A stretch of 64,000 bases of DNA from Halotalea alkalilenta (GTDB lineage Bacteria > Pseudomonadota > Gammaproteobacteria > Pseudomonadales > Halomonadaceae), in the NCBI RefSeq assembly GCF_001648175.1, contig NZ_CP015243.1, forward strand, positions 4,278,001 through 4,342,000, in the 5' to 3' direction. The translations under genes were made by a program, and so were the position numbers. The notes under the pieces were generated by a model. The model saw nothing but the letters and a program-made list of their open reading frames with translations. It was not told the DNA's origin and searched no databases. Below are positions 1 through 7,839 of the stretch, piece by piece. Within the stretch, counting starts at the first letter, position 1, and each line of letters starts with the position of its first letter.

Positions 1-388
1 CGCGATCGCAGAAGAACACCGGCAGGCAGTCGGCGGTCATCACCACGCATGCGTGGCCTTGGTCGAACGCCACCGCGGCATCGGCCTTGGGTGGCGCGGT
101 ACCTGCCGGTGGCAGCGTCGTCGCCACCTCGCAACCGTGGGTCTGTTCGAGCCAGAGCAGCGGCCGGGGGTCGTTGATCCGCAGTGACAGCATCCGCCGA
201 CAGGCATGGACGGTGTCGGGGTCGTCGCCAACGTGGGCGGCGACATTGAAAGCGTCGAACGGAGGAGCGCTCGGGCCCAACTCACGCGTGGTGACGAAGG
301 CGCCCACGGTGCTCGGCGCGGGCCAGTCGGGCACGAGCATGCGCGGCTCGCTCTGGTCGAATTGATGCGACACGGCGCTATTGATCAT
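1..388 (-). CDS. pgeF: Peptidoglycan editing factor PgeF (YfiH, laccase-domain), partial
   Basis: This is the N-terminal 129 codons; the gene runs off the left edge. The family (YfiH/PgeF, old name 'polyphenol oxidase') removes wrongly incorporated residues from peptidoglycan precursors in the cytoplasm. The visible part carries family landmarks: THG near residue 82, and the TADCLPV segment near residue 120, whose Cys is a metal or catalytic residue in the family. The ATG at 388-386 follows an AGGACC ribosome site. The start lies only 32 bases from the rluD stop, and both genes are on the minus strand. The rluD-pgeF order is common in gammaproteobacteria and supports the call. The C-terminal half cannot be judged. 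Confidence 0.9.
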   Translation of the reverse strand, partial: MINSAVSHQFDQSEPRMLVPDWPAPSTVGAFVTTRELGPSAPPFDAFNVAAHVGDDPDTVHACRRMLSLRINDPRPLLWLEQTHGCEVATTLPPAGTAPPKADAAVAFDQGHACVVMTADCLPVFFCDR

Positions 389-420
389 CCTGGTCCTCGT
401 TTGCAGGTCGCTCGCTGGGC

Positions 421-1377
421 TCAAACGATGCCGGCGTCCTCGAGGAGCGCGGCGATCAGGTCTTGCAGATCCGCCGGCGGCGATGCCTCGAAACGCAGCG
501 TCTCGCCGCTCGCCGGGTGCCGGATGCTCAACCGGCGCGCGTGCAGGGCCTGGCGCGAGAAGCCGCGAAGCCGCTCCTTGAGCACCTCAGAGGCGCCCGC
601 GGGGAACTTGAGCCTCCCGCCGTAGACCGGGTCGCCGACCAACGGCAGCTGCCGATGCGCCATGTGCACGCGGATCTGATGGGTGCGGCCGGTCTCGAGC
701 TTGCAGCGCACCAGGGCGTGGGCGCGATAGCGCTCCACCACCCGATAATGGGTCACCGCCGGTTTGCCACCCGCCACCACCGCCTGGCGCTTGCGGTCCC
801 TGGGATGGCGACCGATCGGCGCATCCACCCGGCCACCGGAGATCGGCGTACCGACCACCACTGCATCGTACTCGCGCGACACGCTCCTGTCCTTGAGCTG
901 CTCGATCAGCGAACGCTGGGCAAGCAGGCTCTTCGCCACCACCATCAGCCCGCTGGTGTCCTTGTCGAGCCGGTGGACGATGCCCGCACGTGCCAGCTGG
1001 ATCTGCTCCGGCAAATGGTGGAGCAAGGCGTTGAGCAGGGTACCGTCGGGATTGCCGGCGGCGGGATGGACCACCAGGCCGGCCGGTTTGTCGATCACCA
1101 GCAGCTCCTCGTCCTCGAACAGGATCTCAAGCGCGATGTCCTGCGCCTCCCAATCGCCGGCGGGCTCCAGTTCGGCGGACAGCGTCAGGAGCTGACCGCG
1201 CAGCACCTTGGCGCGCGGCTTGACCGTCTCGCCATCGAGGGTCAAAGCGCCCTCGCCGATCCAGGCCTTGAGGCGCTCGCGGGAAAAATCTCCGAACAGT
1301 TGGGCGGCGGCCTGGTCGACACGCAGCCCGCTGAGCTCCTCGGGGACGATGTACTGCTGTTCGATTCGCTCGGGCAT
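421..1377 (-). CDS. rluD: 23S rRNA pseudouridine synthase D
   Basis: Protein of 318 residues, the usual RluD length. RluD makes the pseudouridines in helix 69 of 23S rRNA (E. coli 1911, 1915, 1917) and is needed for normal ribosome assembly. An N-terminal S4-like RNA-binding domain (about residues 15-80) is followed by the catalytic domain with the HRLDKDTSGL motif, whose Asp is the nucleophile. The frame stays open upstream, but the ATG at 1377 begins the family-typical MPERIEQQ N-terminus. The gene diverges from bamD, an arrangement common in gammaproteobacteria, and leads into pgeF 32 bases downstream. Confidence 0.96.
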   Translation of the reverse strand: MPERIEQQYIVPEELSGLRVDQAAAQLFGDFSRERLKAWIGEGALTLDGETVKPRAKVLRGQLLTLSAELEPAGDWEAQDIALEILFEDEELLVIDKPAGLVVHPAAGNPDGTLLNALLHHLPEQIQLARAGIVHRLDKDTSGLMVVAKSLLAQRSLIEQLKDRSVSREYDAVVVGTPISGGRVDAPIGRHPRDRKRQAVVAGGKPAVTHYRVVERYRAHALVRCKLETGRTHQIRVHMAHRQLPLVGDPVYGGRLKFPAGASEVLKERLRGFSRQALHARRLSIRHPASGETLRFEASPPADLQDLIAALLEDAGIV

Positions 1378-1605
1378 GGGCTGGGGAAACTCCTGGCTCG
1401 ACAAACGGCGGCTGAGCGTATCACCGGCATCCGCGTCGAAGCGGGACGGTGTTCTAACGTCGCACGGTGTTTTATAGTGGGGCGGCTTTCCGCGCAGGAG
1501 AAGCCGGCAGAGGCCGGTTTTCCCGCTCGCGCGGCAATCCCGATGATGTACAGCGGCGGCGAATTCTATCATGTGCGCCGCGGTTTGCCCGACACGAGGA
1601 AGATG

Positions 1606-2409
1606 ATGCGCGCCTTTCAACTGAGTGCTCTCGCGCTGGCCGCCGCCGTGCTGGTCGGTTGCGCCAGCAGCGACACCCAGGATTCGATCCCCGACGTGCC
1701 AGAGCAGCAGCTCTACCAGCAGGCGCAGCAGTCCCTGGACAATGGCCGCTACTCCGCCGCGGTGACCCAGCTCGAAACCCTCGACAGCCGCTATCCGTTC
1801 GGCGACTACGCCCAGCAGGCGCAGCTCGAGCTGATCTACGGCTACTACCAGATCAGCAACTGGGAATCAGCGCGCGCCGCCTCGACCCGGTTCATCCGCC
1901 TGCACCCGGATCATCCGCAGGTCGACTACGCCTACTACATGCGCGGCCTGGCCGCCTGGCAGGCCGGACGGTTCAGCCTCGAGGGCCTCGACCTGATCGA
2001 CATTTCCAAGCGCGACCTCGGCTCCACCCGCGACGCCTATGCCGACCTTGGCGAGGTGGTGCGCCGCTTCCCCGACAGCCCCTACGCCGCCGATGCTCGC
2101 CAGCGGATCATCTATCTGCGCAACGTGCTCGCGCGCAGCGAGCTGCAGGTCGCTGACTTCTACCTGCGCAAGCAGGCCTACGTGGCAGCGGTCGAGCGCG
2201 GACGCTGGGTGATCGAACACTATCCGCAGGCGCAGGGCAGCGATGACGCCCTCGCCGCGATGATCGAGGGCTACATGGGGCTGGGCATGACCGACCGCGC
2301 CCGTGAGACCCTCGCGATCCTGATCCACAATGCGCCAGACTACTCACGCCTCAATGGCCAGACCTTCCAGCCGCGCTACGTGGGCGGTAGCCTTTCGCTC
2401 GAAGGCTGA
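1606..2409 (+). CDS. bamD: Outer membrane assembly lipoprotein BamD
   Basis: Protein of 267 residues (E. coli BamD is 245). BamD is an essential lipoprotein of the BAM complex that inserts beta-barrel proteins into the outer membrane. The N-terminus is a lipoprotein signal with lipobox LVGC (Cys19). TPR-like helical repeats follow, with the typical LYQQAQ, RYPFGDYAQQAQLEL and YPDSPYA-like segments. Two adjacent ATGs occur at 1603 and 1606; an AGGA site ending at 1600 spaces better to 1606. The gene diverges from rluD. A TATAGT box at 1473-1478 could be its -10 element, but no convincing -35 box is seen. Confidence 0.95.
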   Translation: MRAFQLSALALAAAVLVGCASSDTQDSIPDVPEQQLYQQAQQSLDNGRYSAAVTQLETLDSRYPFGDYAQQAQLELIYGYYQISNWESARAASTRFIRLHPDHPQVDYAYYMRGLAAWQAGRFSLEGLDLIDISKRDLGSTRDAYADLGEVVRRFPDSPYAADARQRIIYLRNVLARSELQVADFYLRKQAYVAAVERGRWVIEHYPQAQGSDDALAAMIEGYMGLGMTDRARETLAILIHNAPDYSRLNGQTFQPRYVGGSLSLEG

Positions 2410-2424
2410 GCACTTGCAGACCAC

Positions 2425-2446
2425 CGTCCCGGCGGCAGCCGGGACG
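2425..2446. terminator. Hairpin between convergent bamD and nadE
   Basis: A perfect 9-bp inverted repeat (CGTCCCGGC / GCCGGGACG) with a four-base loop lies between the stops of bamD and nadE. No T-tract follows on either strand, so it may be a weak or bidirectional terminator only. Confidence 0.45.
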
Positions 2447-2457
2447 AGGTCGTAGTC

Positions 2458-4110
2458 TCAGTCCCCCGGCTTCCAACCGTTGACGATCGGGTAGCGCCGT
2501 TCACGTCCAAAGGCGCGCTTGGAGACTCGCACCCCCGGCGCGGATTGACGGCGCTTGAATTCATTGCGATCGACCAGCGCCACTACCCGCTCGACCGCCT
2601 CGCGCTCGAATCCTTCGGCGACGATCGCCTCCAGGCTGTGATCCTGCTCGATGTAGCGCATGAGGATCGCATCCAGCGTCGGATAGTCCGGCAACGAATC
2701 ACTGTCCAGCTGCCCCTCGGCGAGCTCCGCCGAGGGCGCGCGCTCGATCACCCTCGGCGGAATCACCGGCGCACCGTGCTCGCCCTGGGCGTTACGCCAG
2801 CGTGCAAGGCCATAAACCTGGGTCTTGTAGAGATCCTTGAGCACGCTGTAGCCGCCGACCATATCGCCATACAGCGTGGCATAGCCAACCGCCATTTCGC
2901 TCTTGTTGCCAGTGGTCAACACCATCAGCCCACGACGGTTGGCCAGTGCCATCAACAAGGTGCCGCGCACCCGCGCCTGGAGGTTCTGCTCGGTGACATC
3001 CTGGGCCGAAGGCGGATCGAGCGAGGCGAAGCTCTCGCCGAGAATCGCATCGAGTGCCTCCACCGCTGCACCGATCGGCAGTTCCTCGAAGGCGACACCG
3101 AGGCCATGCGCCTGCGTCGCCGCATCGTCGCGCGACATATCGGCGGTGTAGCGATACGGCATCATCACCGCCCTGACCCGCTCAGGGCCGAGCGCATCCA
3201 CCGCGACCGCGAGCGACAGCGCCGAGTCGATACCGCCGGAGAGCCCCAGCACCACACCGGCGAAACCGCTCTTGCGCACGTATTCACGCAGGCCCACCAC
3301 CAATGCGCAGTAGAGGGACTCCTCGTCCTGCGCGATCCGCGCTCGTTCACCGGGCGCCAGCTGCCAGCCGCTCCCCTCATCGACCAGCCGCAGCGGCATC
3401 AGCCCCTCTTCCCAGGCTGGCGCCTGGACCTGGATCCGGCCATCGCTATCGAGGGCGAACGAGGCGCCATCGAAAACCAGGTCGTCCTGCCCGCCCACCT
3501 GGTGGACATAGGCGATCGGGGTCGAGATCGCGCGCGCCCGCTGCGTGATCACCGCGATACGCTCATCGAGCTTGCCGAGATGCCAGGGGGAGCAATTGAG
3601 CGAGAGCAGCAGATCGACCTGGCCGGCGTAGCCGGCGGCCGGCTCGGTGAGCCACAGGTCCTCGCAGATCGAGAGTCCGAGGCGAACGCCCTGGTGTTCG
3701 ATCACGCAGAGCGCATCGCCGGCGGTGAAATAACGCCGCTCGTCGAACACCCCATAGTTGGGTAGCGCCTGCTTGGCGTACTCGGCGATCCACTCCCCGT
3801 CGCGCAGCGCTCCGGCGAGATTGTAGAGCTGGCTTCCACGCAGGCCTGGATAGCCGATCACCACCAGCACCCCTGGCACCATGCGGCTTGCCATCAGCGC
3901 GCGGGCCTTGCTCACGCGGGCTTCGAGCGCCTCGCGCAGCAGCAGGTCCTCCGGCGAGTAGCCGACCAGGAACAGCTCGGGGAACACCACGACGTCGGCA
4001 TGATGCTCGATGCTCGCCTCTCGCACCGCCTCCACCGCCCGCACGGCGTTGCCTTCGATGTCGCCGACCAGCGGGTCGCACTGGGCCATCACTGTGATCA
4101 GTTGCCGCAT
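2458..4110 (-). CDS. nadE: Glutamine-hydrolysing NAD+ synthase
   Basis: Protein of 550 residues with two domains. It makes NAD+ from nicotinate adenine dinucleotide, taking ammonia from glutamine. The N-terminal nitrilase-type glutaminase (about 1-260) shows the catalytic triad context: Glu in VFPELFLVGY, Lys in YAKQALPNYG and Cys in LSICEDLW. The C-terminal synthetase has the SGGIDS pyrophosphate loop and a TGNKSE segment. The ATG at 4110 has a GAGGA site seven bases upstream; an upstream in-frame ATG at 4146 lacks one. It is convergent with bamD and divergent from the small PP0621-type gene. Confidence 0.96.
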   Translation of the reverse strand: MRQLITVMAQCDPLVGDIEGNAVRAVEAVREASIEHHADVVVFPELFLVGYSPEDLLLREALEARVSKARALMASRMVPGVLVVIGYPGLRGSQLYNLAGALRDGEWIAEYAKQALPNYGVFDERRYFTAGDALCVIEHQGVRLGLSICEDLWLTEPAAGYAGQVDLLLSLNCSPWHLGKLDERIAVITQRARAISTPIAYVHQVGGQDDLVFDGASFALDSDGRIQVQAPAWEEGLMPLRLVDEGSGWQLAPGERARIAQDEESLYCALVVGLREYVRKSGFAGVVLGLSGGIDSALSLAVAVDALGPERVRAVMMPYRYTADMSRDDAATQAHGLGVAFEELPIGAAVEALDAILGESFASLDPPSAQDVTEQNLQARVRGTLLMALANRRGLMVLTTGNKSEMAVGYATLYGDMVGGYSVLKDLYKTQVYGLARWRNAQGEHGAPVIPPRVIERAPSAELAEGQLDSDSLPDYPTLDAILMRYIEQDHSLEAIVAEGFEREAVERVVALVDRNEFKRRQSAPGVRVSKRAFGRERRYPIVNGWKPGD

Positions 4111-4314
4111 TTTAGTCCTCGTGCCGCTCGCCGGGAGCGCTTTCATCGCGTCGAGATTCCCTGACGCGGTTTGTCAACGACGTTGCCATCGACATCCCGC
4201 CAACGACATTGTGTTGGTATAGTAACCGCGCATCGCGGCGCTACTTTGCTCTTATTGTGATCTTTGCCACGACGCTGTCAAAACCGCCGTATCACTTTCA
4301 AGGAGTGCCGCCCG

Positions 4315-4557
4315 ATGCTGCGCCTGCTGATCCTGGCCGCACTGATCTATCTGCTCTACCGGTGCTACCGTCACTATCGCCGACTCCAGTCGCGCGCCGA
4401 GACGAAGGCGCCGCGCAGCATTGCCTCGATTCGCTGCTCCCACTGCGGCCTGCACCTGCCTGCCAGCGAGGCGGTACGGGCGGCGGATGCTTCGCATCAC
4501 TACTACTGCAACTCCGAGCATGCGCGACTCGGGCCAAAGCCACCACGCAGGCACTGA
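4315..4557 (+). CDS. Small PP0621-type protein with CxxC and YYC motifs
   Basis: An 80-residue protein with one N-terminal membrane segment (LRLLILAALIYLLY), a basic linker and a C-terminal zinc-ribbon-like part: RCSHCGLHLP, then YYCNSEHARLG. The pattern fits the small PP0621 family, whose function is unknown; a membrane-anchored metal-binding domain is inferred from the Cys and His pattern. The ATG at 4315 has an AGGAG site nine bases upstream. A TATAGT box at 4218-4223 may be a -10 element. The FimT-like pilin gene follows on the same strand. Confidence 0.8.
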   Translation: MLRLLILAALIYLLYRCYRHYRRLQSRAETKAPRSIASIRCSHCGLHLPASEAVRAADASHHYYCNSEHARLGPKPPRRH

Positions 4558-4624
4558 GGTCGCGTTCAATCCTGCCTCGTCGGTGCCGATGGATGCGATA
4601 TCCAACCGATACCGCGAACCCATC

Positions 4625-5113
4625 ATGCCGACTCCTGAAGCGGGCGCGAGCCTGCCATCGCTGCTGCTGGCCCTGACGCTTACCTCGGCCACCGCGCTGT
4701 ACGCCGTCGATGGCGCCCGTCGCTGGCTCGATGCCCGACATGCCGAGGCCGACCGTCAGGCACTGGCGGGCCTGATCGAGCGCGCCCGGCTGCAAAGCCT
4801 GCTCGAGGGACGCAGGCTTCGCCTCTGCGCAAGCGCCGATGCCGAGCGCTGCGCAGAGCGCTGGGAGCGAGGCGCACTGCTGCTCGACCCGGTATCGGGG
4901 CAAATGATCAGCGCCTTCACCCCCCGAGCGCGCATTACCCTCCATGGTCCGGCGACCGCGCTCGACTTCAGCGCACACCCGGCCGCGAGCGTGCTCAATG
5001 CCACCTTCACGCTCTGCACACCACTGCGCCAAGGCTGGCAACTGGTACTCAACCGCGTAGGCAGACCGCGCATGGACTGGGTCGAGCGCGATCAGCGCTG
5101 CAGCACCCAGTAG
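4625..5113 (+). CDS. FimT/GspH-like minor pseudopilin
   Basis: Protein of about 162 residues. The N-terminus resembles a class III prepilin signal: PEAG followed by ASLPSLLLALTL and a long hydrophobic helix. A Cys-containing beta-rich C-terminal domain follows. Such minor pilins prime or cap type IV pilus or type II secretion pseudopili at the inner membrane. The Glu normally found at mature position 5 is absent (Ser). An alternative start at 4589 adds 12 residues. The last 22 bases overlap, tail to tail, the end of the pilX-like gene on the other strand. The family assignment rests on signal, size and neighbours. Confidence 0.65.
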   Translation: MPTPEAGASLPSLLLALTLTSATALYAVDGARRWLDARHAEADRQALAGLIERARLQSLLEGRRLRLCASADAERCAERWERGALLLDPVSGQMISAFTPRARITLHGPATALDFSAHPAASVLNATFTLCTPLRQGWQLVLNRVGRPRMDWVERDQRCSTQ

Positions 5114-5538
5114 CCCGGCAGCAGCGAACGCCCGGTGTCGGGCGATTCGACCACCATACCGCCGCGCACCAGCCTGGAGGAGAGACCATCCTCGTCCCGA
5201 TACTCGATGGAAATCTCTATCTCCCTGCAGCGCGGGCGCTCGAGCCCTTCGCAGCGCCGCTCGGGGCCGAGCGGCACCACCGCGACCGCCGTCTGTCCGC
5301 TCCCATCTACCCGCTGCCAACGTCCGTAGCCCGCATCGCTCTCCCCCAGCCGCCGCCACGCAATATCCATCTCACCCTCGAGCCGGGCCAGCCGTTCAAG
5401 GCGAAGCTGCTCTCCTCGCAGCGCAGGCGGCTCTCGCTCCAGACGCTGGATCAAGGCATCGAGCAGCGGCGACAAGGTCGTCAGCAGCACCAGCACCATG
5501 GGCAGCACGATGCCCGACTGGCGCGACGCAGCGCTCAC
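5092..5538 (-). CDS. PilX-like type IV pilus minor pilin
   Basis: Protein of 148 residues, third gene of a minor-pilin operon. The N-terminus RQSG then IVLPMVLVLL is a prepilin-type cleavage site plus hydrophobic helix. Position 5 is not Glu, which is normal for the PilX/GspK-like branch. The rest matches PilX only in general character (two Cys, basic patches, GYWVLQR end). Its ATG overlaps the pilW stop as ATGA, implying translational coupling. The 3' end overlaps the convergent FimT-like gene by 22 bases. PilX-type pilins take part in pilus assembly and aggregation in other species; that role is inferred here. Confidence 0.7.
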   Translation of the reverse strand: MSAASRQSGIVLPMVLVLLTTLSPLLDALIQRLEREPPALRGEQLRLERLARLEGEMDIAWRRLGESDAGYGRWQRVDGSGQTAVAVVPLGPERRCEGLERPRCREIEISIEYRDEDGLSSRLVRGGMVVESPDTGRSLLPGYWVLQR

Positions 5539-6329
5539 TCGCGGTCCTCGAAGATCGAGAGCGCCTCGAGCCTACTCGCCGCGAGATGCTGATCGAGCGG
5601 GTTGCGCAGCACTACCAGCAGGCTGCGCTCGACTTCGACCTGATCGATGCCGACACCGGCGAAGCCCAGCGGATCACTCACCGCTCGCAACGTACAGCGC
5701 ACCGCCACCGCCCTTCGCCAGTCACTCACCTGCTCGGCGGCGACGAAAGTTAAGGACTGGCCGTCTGCGTCACTGCCCAGCCCATACTCACAGCGAAGTC
5801 CTGTGATCCCACGAACCAGCTCCTGCGCCAGGCTACGCCCGGCAATGCGCAGATAGAGCCCGGGCCCATCCCCATCGAGGTAGTAACCAGCGGCGTAGTG
5901 ATGCCACTGCGCGCCCTGGGCCTCGGCGAAAAGTAGCGGCAGTCCCGCGGCCATCGGATCACCGCTGGCGCGCGCGAAGCGCACGATCAGCGCGCTTTCC
6001 CTACCGCCCGCTGGCGCCAGCCGGTCCTCCCCCGGCATCGCACAGGGTGAGCCCTGGCAGACCACGCGACCGCTGCCCCCCGTCACTGCGGCCGGCATCG
6101 CAATGCCGCGGTCAGCGGGCATCCCGCCCCAGAAACCGGCCAGGCGCAGCTCGTCCTCGAGCAGCAGGGAAGCCACTCTAACCCGCTCGAAGGCCTGCCA
6201 GCGTGCCGCTTCGTAACGAACTCGCTGCTGCAGCACGGCGTGTACCTCGAGCAACATGACCACCAGCAGCGCACCGATCGCGAGCGCCGCAAGGGTCTCG
6301 ACCAGGGAGAAGCCGTGTTGGTCGCTCAA
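5535..6329 (-). CDS. PilW-like type IV pilus assembly minor pilin
   Basis: Protein of 264 residues from a TTG start that overlaps the pilV stop (TTGA); an upstream in-frame ATG would overlap pilV far more. The N-terminus is a canonical prepilin signal, HG followed by FSLVETLAALAIG with Glu at mature position 5. The large globular domain contains paired Cys (VVCQGSPC, RCEYG, VRCTL). Length and position between PilV and PilX fit PilW, a minor pilin of the pilus tip complex. The order V-W-X matches the pseudomonad minor pilin cluster, but PilY1 and PilE are not present here. Confidence 0.8.
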   Translation of the reverse strand: MSDQHGFSLVETLAALAIGALLVVMLLEVHAVLQQRVRYEAARWQAFERVRVASLLLEDELRLAGFWGGMPADRGIAMPAAVTGGSGRVVCQGSPCAMPGEDRLAPAGGRESALIVRFARASGDPMAAGLPLLFAEAQGAQWHHYAAGYYLDGDGPGLYLRIAGRSLAQELVRGITGLRCEYGLGSDADGQSLTFVAAEQVSDWRRAVAVRCTLRAVSDPLGFAGVGIDQVEVERSLLVVLRNPLDQHLAASRLEALSIFEDRE

Positions 6330-6709
6330 GGCGCGGCCCCCGAAAGCTCGATCGCACCGGCCGGCGCCCCCTCGCCACAGGCCGGCGGCGCCAAGCCGGG
6401 CCTGCGCGGCCACACCAGCCAGACGTGCATCACGCCGTCATCGGCACGCCGACAGAGCGTCACGCCGCCGCCCAATGGCGCAAGGGTGACTGATGATGCG
6501 GGTACCCCACGCTGAGACTCGAGCAGCATCCCGATCGCCGAGGTGCCCAGGCTACGCTCGCGCAGCAGCTGCCCACGTCCGAGCGCCACCTCGAGCGCGG
6601 CTACCAGCGCCGTGATGCCGACAGCGGCGATCGCCACCGCCGCGAGCGCCTCGATCAGCGAGGCACCGCGCTGGCGACCGGCAGCTTCGGATATCGAGAA
6701 ATCGCGCAT
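6326..6709 (-). CDS. PilV-like type IV pilus minor pilin
   Basis: Protein of 127 residues, first gene of the minor-pilin operon. The leader ends RQRG, then ASLIEALAAVAIAAVG: a type III signal with Glu at mature position 5. PilV-type proteins are short modification or tip pilins. A Cys pair (VTLCRR and PPACGEG) may form the disulfide of the globular head. The stop overlaps the pilW TTG start. The 138-base gap to fkpB holds the fkpB terminator, so the operon probably has its own promoter just upstream of 6709. Confidence 0.75.
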   Translation of the reverse strand: MRDFSISEAAGRQRGASLIEALAAVAIAAVGITALVAALEVALGRGQLLRERSLGTSAIGMLLESQRGVPASSVTLAPLGGGVTLCRRADDGVMHVWLVWPRRPGLAPPACGEGAPAGAIELSGAAP

Positions 6710-6787
6710 GCAAGACTCCCTGGCGACGCGAAGGCGCCACTTGAGATAGCCATCGGCCAGGCAGGCAACGGTTTGAGTCGGAAGGAA

Positions 6788-6819
6788 TGAAACGAAAAGC
6801 TGCGCCGAGGGGCGCAGCT
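6788..6819 (-). terminator. Rho-independent terminator of the ileS-lspA-fkpB unit
   Basis: A 9-bp stem AGCTGCGCC/GGCGCAGCT with a four-base loop (6798-6819). Read on the minus strand it runs into TTTTCGTTTC. It lies 29 bases after the fkpB stop, so it closes that transcription unit and separates it from pilV. Confidence 0.8.
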
Positions 6820-6847
6820 CAGATCGAAGGCTTCGGCAGGAAGATGC

Positions 6848-7312
6848 TCAGTGAGTGGTCAGCGGGCGAACCTCGAGCACCTCGACGTCGAACAGCAGGA
6901 TGCGTCCGGCGAGCGGATGATTGAAATCGACCTCGATCCGGTCCCCTTCGACCGTCTTGATCACCCCGGGCAGCTCACCGCCCCCCGGGTCGGAGAACGA
7001 GACCACGGTGCCCGTTTCGAGCTCGATCGAGGCATCGAAGGCGCTACGATCGAGCAGCTGCACGTTCTGCGGATTGTACTGGCCGAAGGCGTGTTCGGGT
7101 GTGACCTCGAAACGACCGCGCTCGCCGGTACCCAGCCCCCTGAGCGGCTGCTCGAAACCTGGCGGCAGGTTGCCGTCACCGAAGTCGAACTCGGCGGGAC
7201 GACCGTCGCGGGTCGAATCGACCACGGTGCCATCCTCGAGCATCAGGGTGAAATGGAGCACCACTGAGGTGCCCTCGCCGATCCGGGTAAGATCGTGCTC
7301 GATTCCACTCAT
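6848..7312 (-). CDS. fkpB: FKBP-type peptidyl-prolyl isomerase, SlyD/FkpB type
   Basis: Protein of 154 residues with one FKBP domain carrying a SlyD-like insert-in-flap region (about residues 70-120). It isomerises prolyl bonds in the cytoplasm and may act as a chaperone. Visible motifs are VVLHFTLMLEDGTVVDST, LPPGFEQPLRGL and VDFNHPLAGRILLF, all typical of FkpB/SlyD. The ATG overlaps the lspA stop as ATGA. In enterobacteria and pseudomonads ispH usually follows fkpB; here a terminator and pilin genes follow instead. Confidence 0.92.
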   Translation of the reverse strand: MSGIEHDLTRIGEGTSVVLHFTLMLEDGTVVDSTRDGRPAEFDFGDGNLPPGFEQPLRGLGTGERGRFEVTPEHAFGQYNPQNVQLLDRSAFDASIELETGTVVSFSDPGGGELPGVIKTVEGDRIEVDFNHPLAGRILLFDVEVLEVRPLTTH

Positions 7313-7839
7313 GACTGCTCCTCTTCTTGCCGGCCGCGACGACCGCGCAGCGCATCCCAGATCAACCCGACCGCGCCGACGCAGATCGCGCTGTCGGCGA
7401 TGTTGAATGCCGGGTAGTAATAGGCCCTGCGCCAGTGGAACGAGAAAAAGTCGACCACGTAGCCGTGCACCATGCGATCGAACAGATTGCCGACCGCGCC
7501 GCCGATGATCAACGCCAGCGCCACCGCCACCAGGGTTTCGCCCTGCTTGAGCCGCGACATCCATACGCTCAGCCCCACTGCCGCGCCGACCGCGATCAGT
7601 GCGAACAGCCAGCGCTGCCAGCCGGAGTGGTCGGCGAGGAAGCTGAACGCGGCGCCATAGTTATGCAAAAGCGTCAGGTCGAAGAATCCCTCGATCACCA
7701 CCACCGGCTGGGCATAGACCAGCAGGCTCGAGGCCAGCGCCTTGGTGCCGAGATCGACCACGATCACCGCCAGCGCCAGCCACAGCCAGCGCAGCGGAGC
7801 GCGCATCGGCGCTAAGGAATGCTTATCGAGATCAGGCAT
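7309..7839 (-). CDS. lspA: Lipoprotein signal peptidase (SPase II)
   Basis: Protein of 176 residues with four predicted membrane segments. LspA is the inner-membrane aspartyl protease that cleaves prolipoprotein signals after lipid attachment. The two catalytic Asp lie in [20 protein letters not shown] and NIADSAI, as in the family. [11 protein letters not shown] is the family-typical second segment. The ATG overlaps the ileS 3' end by 8 bases and its stop overlaps the fkpB ATG, so ileS, lspA and fkpB are probably cotranscribed. Confidence 0.95.
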   Translation of the reverse strand: MPDLDKHSLAPMRAPLRWLWLALAVIVVDLGTKALASSLLVYAQPVVVIEGFFDLTLLHNYGAAFSFLADHSGWQRWLFALIAVGAAVGLSVWMSRLKQGETLVAVALALIIGGAVGNLFDRMVHGYVVDFFSFHWRRAYYYPAFNIADSAICVGAVGLIWDALRGRRGRQEEEQS

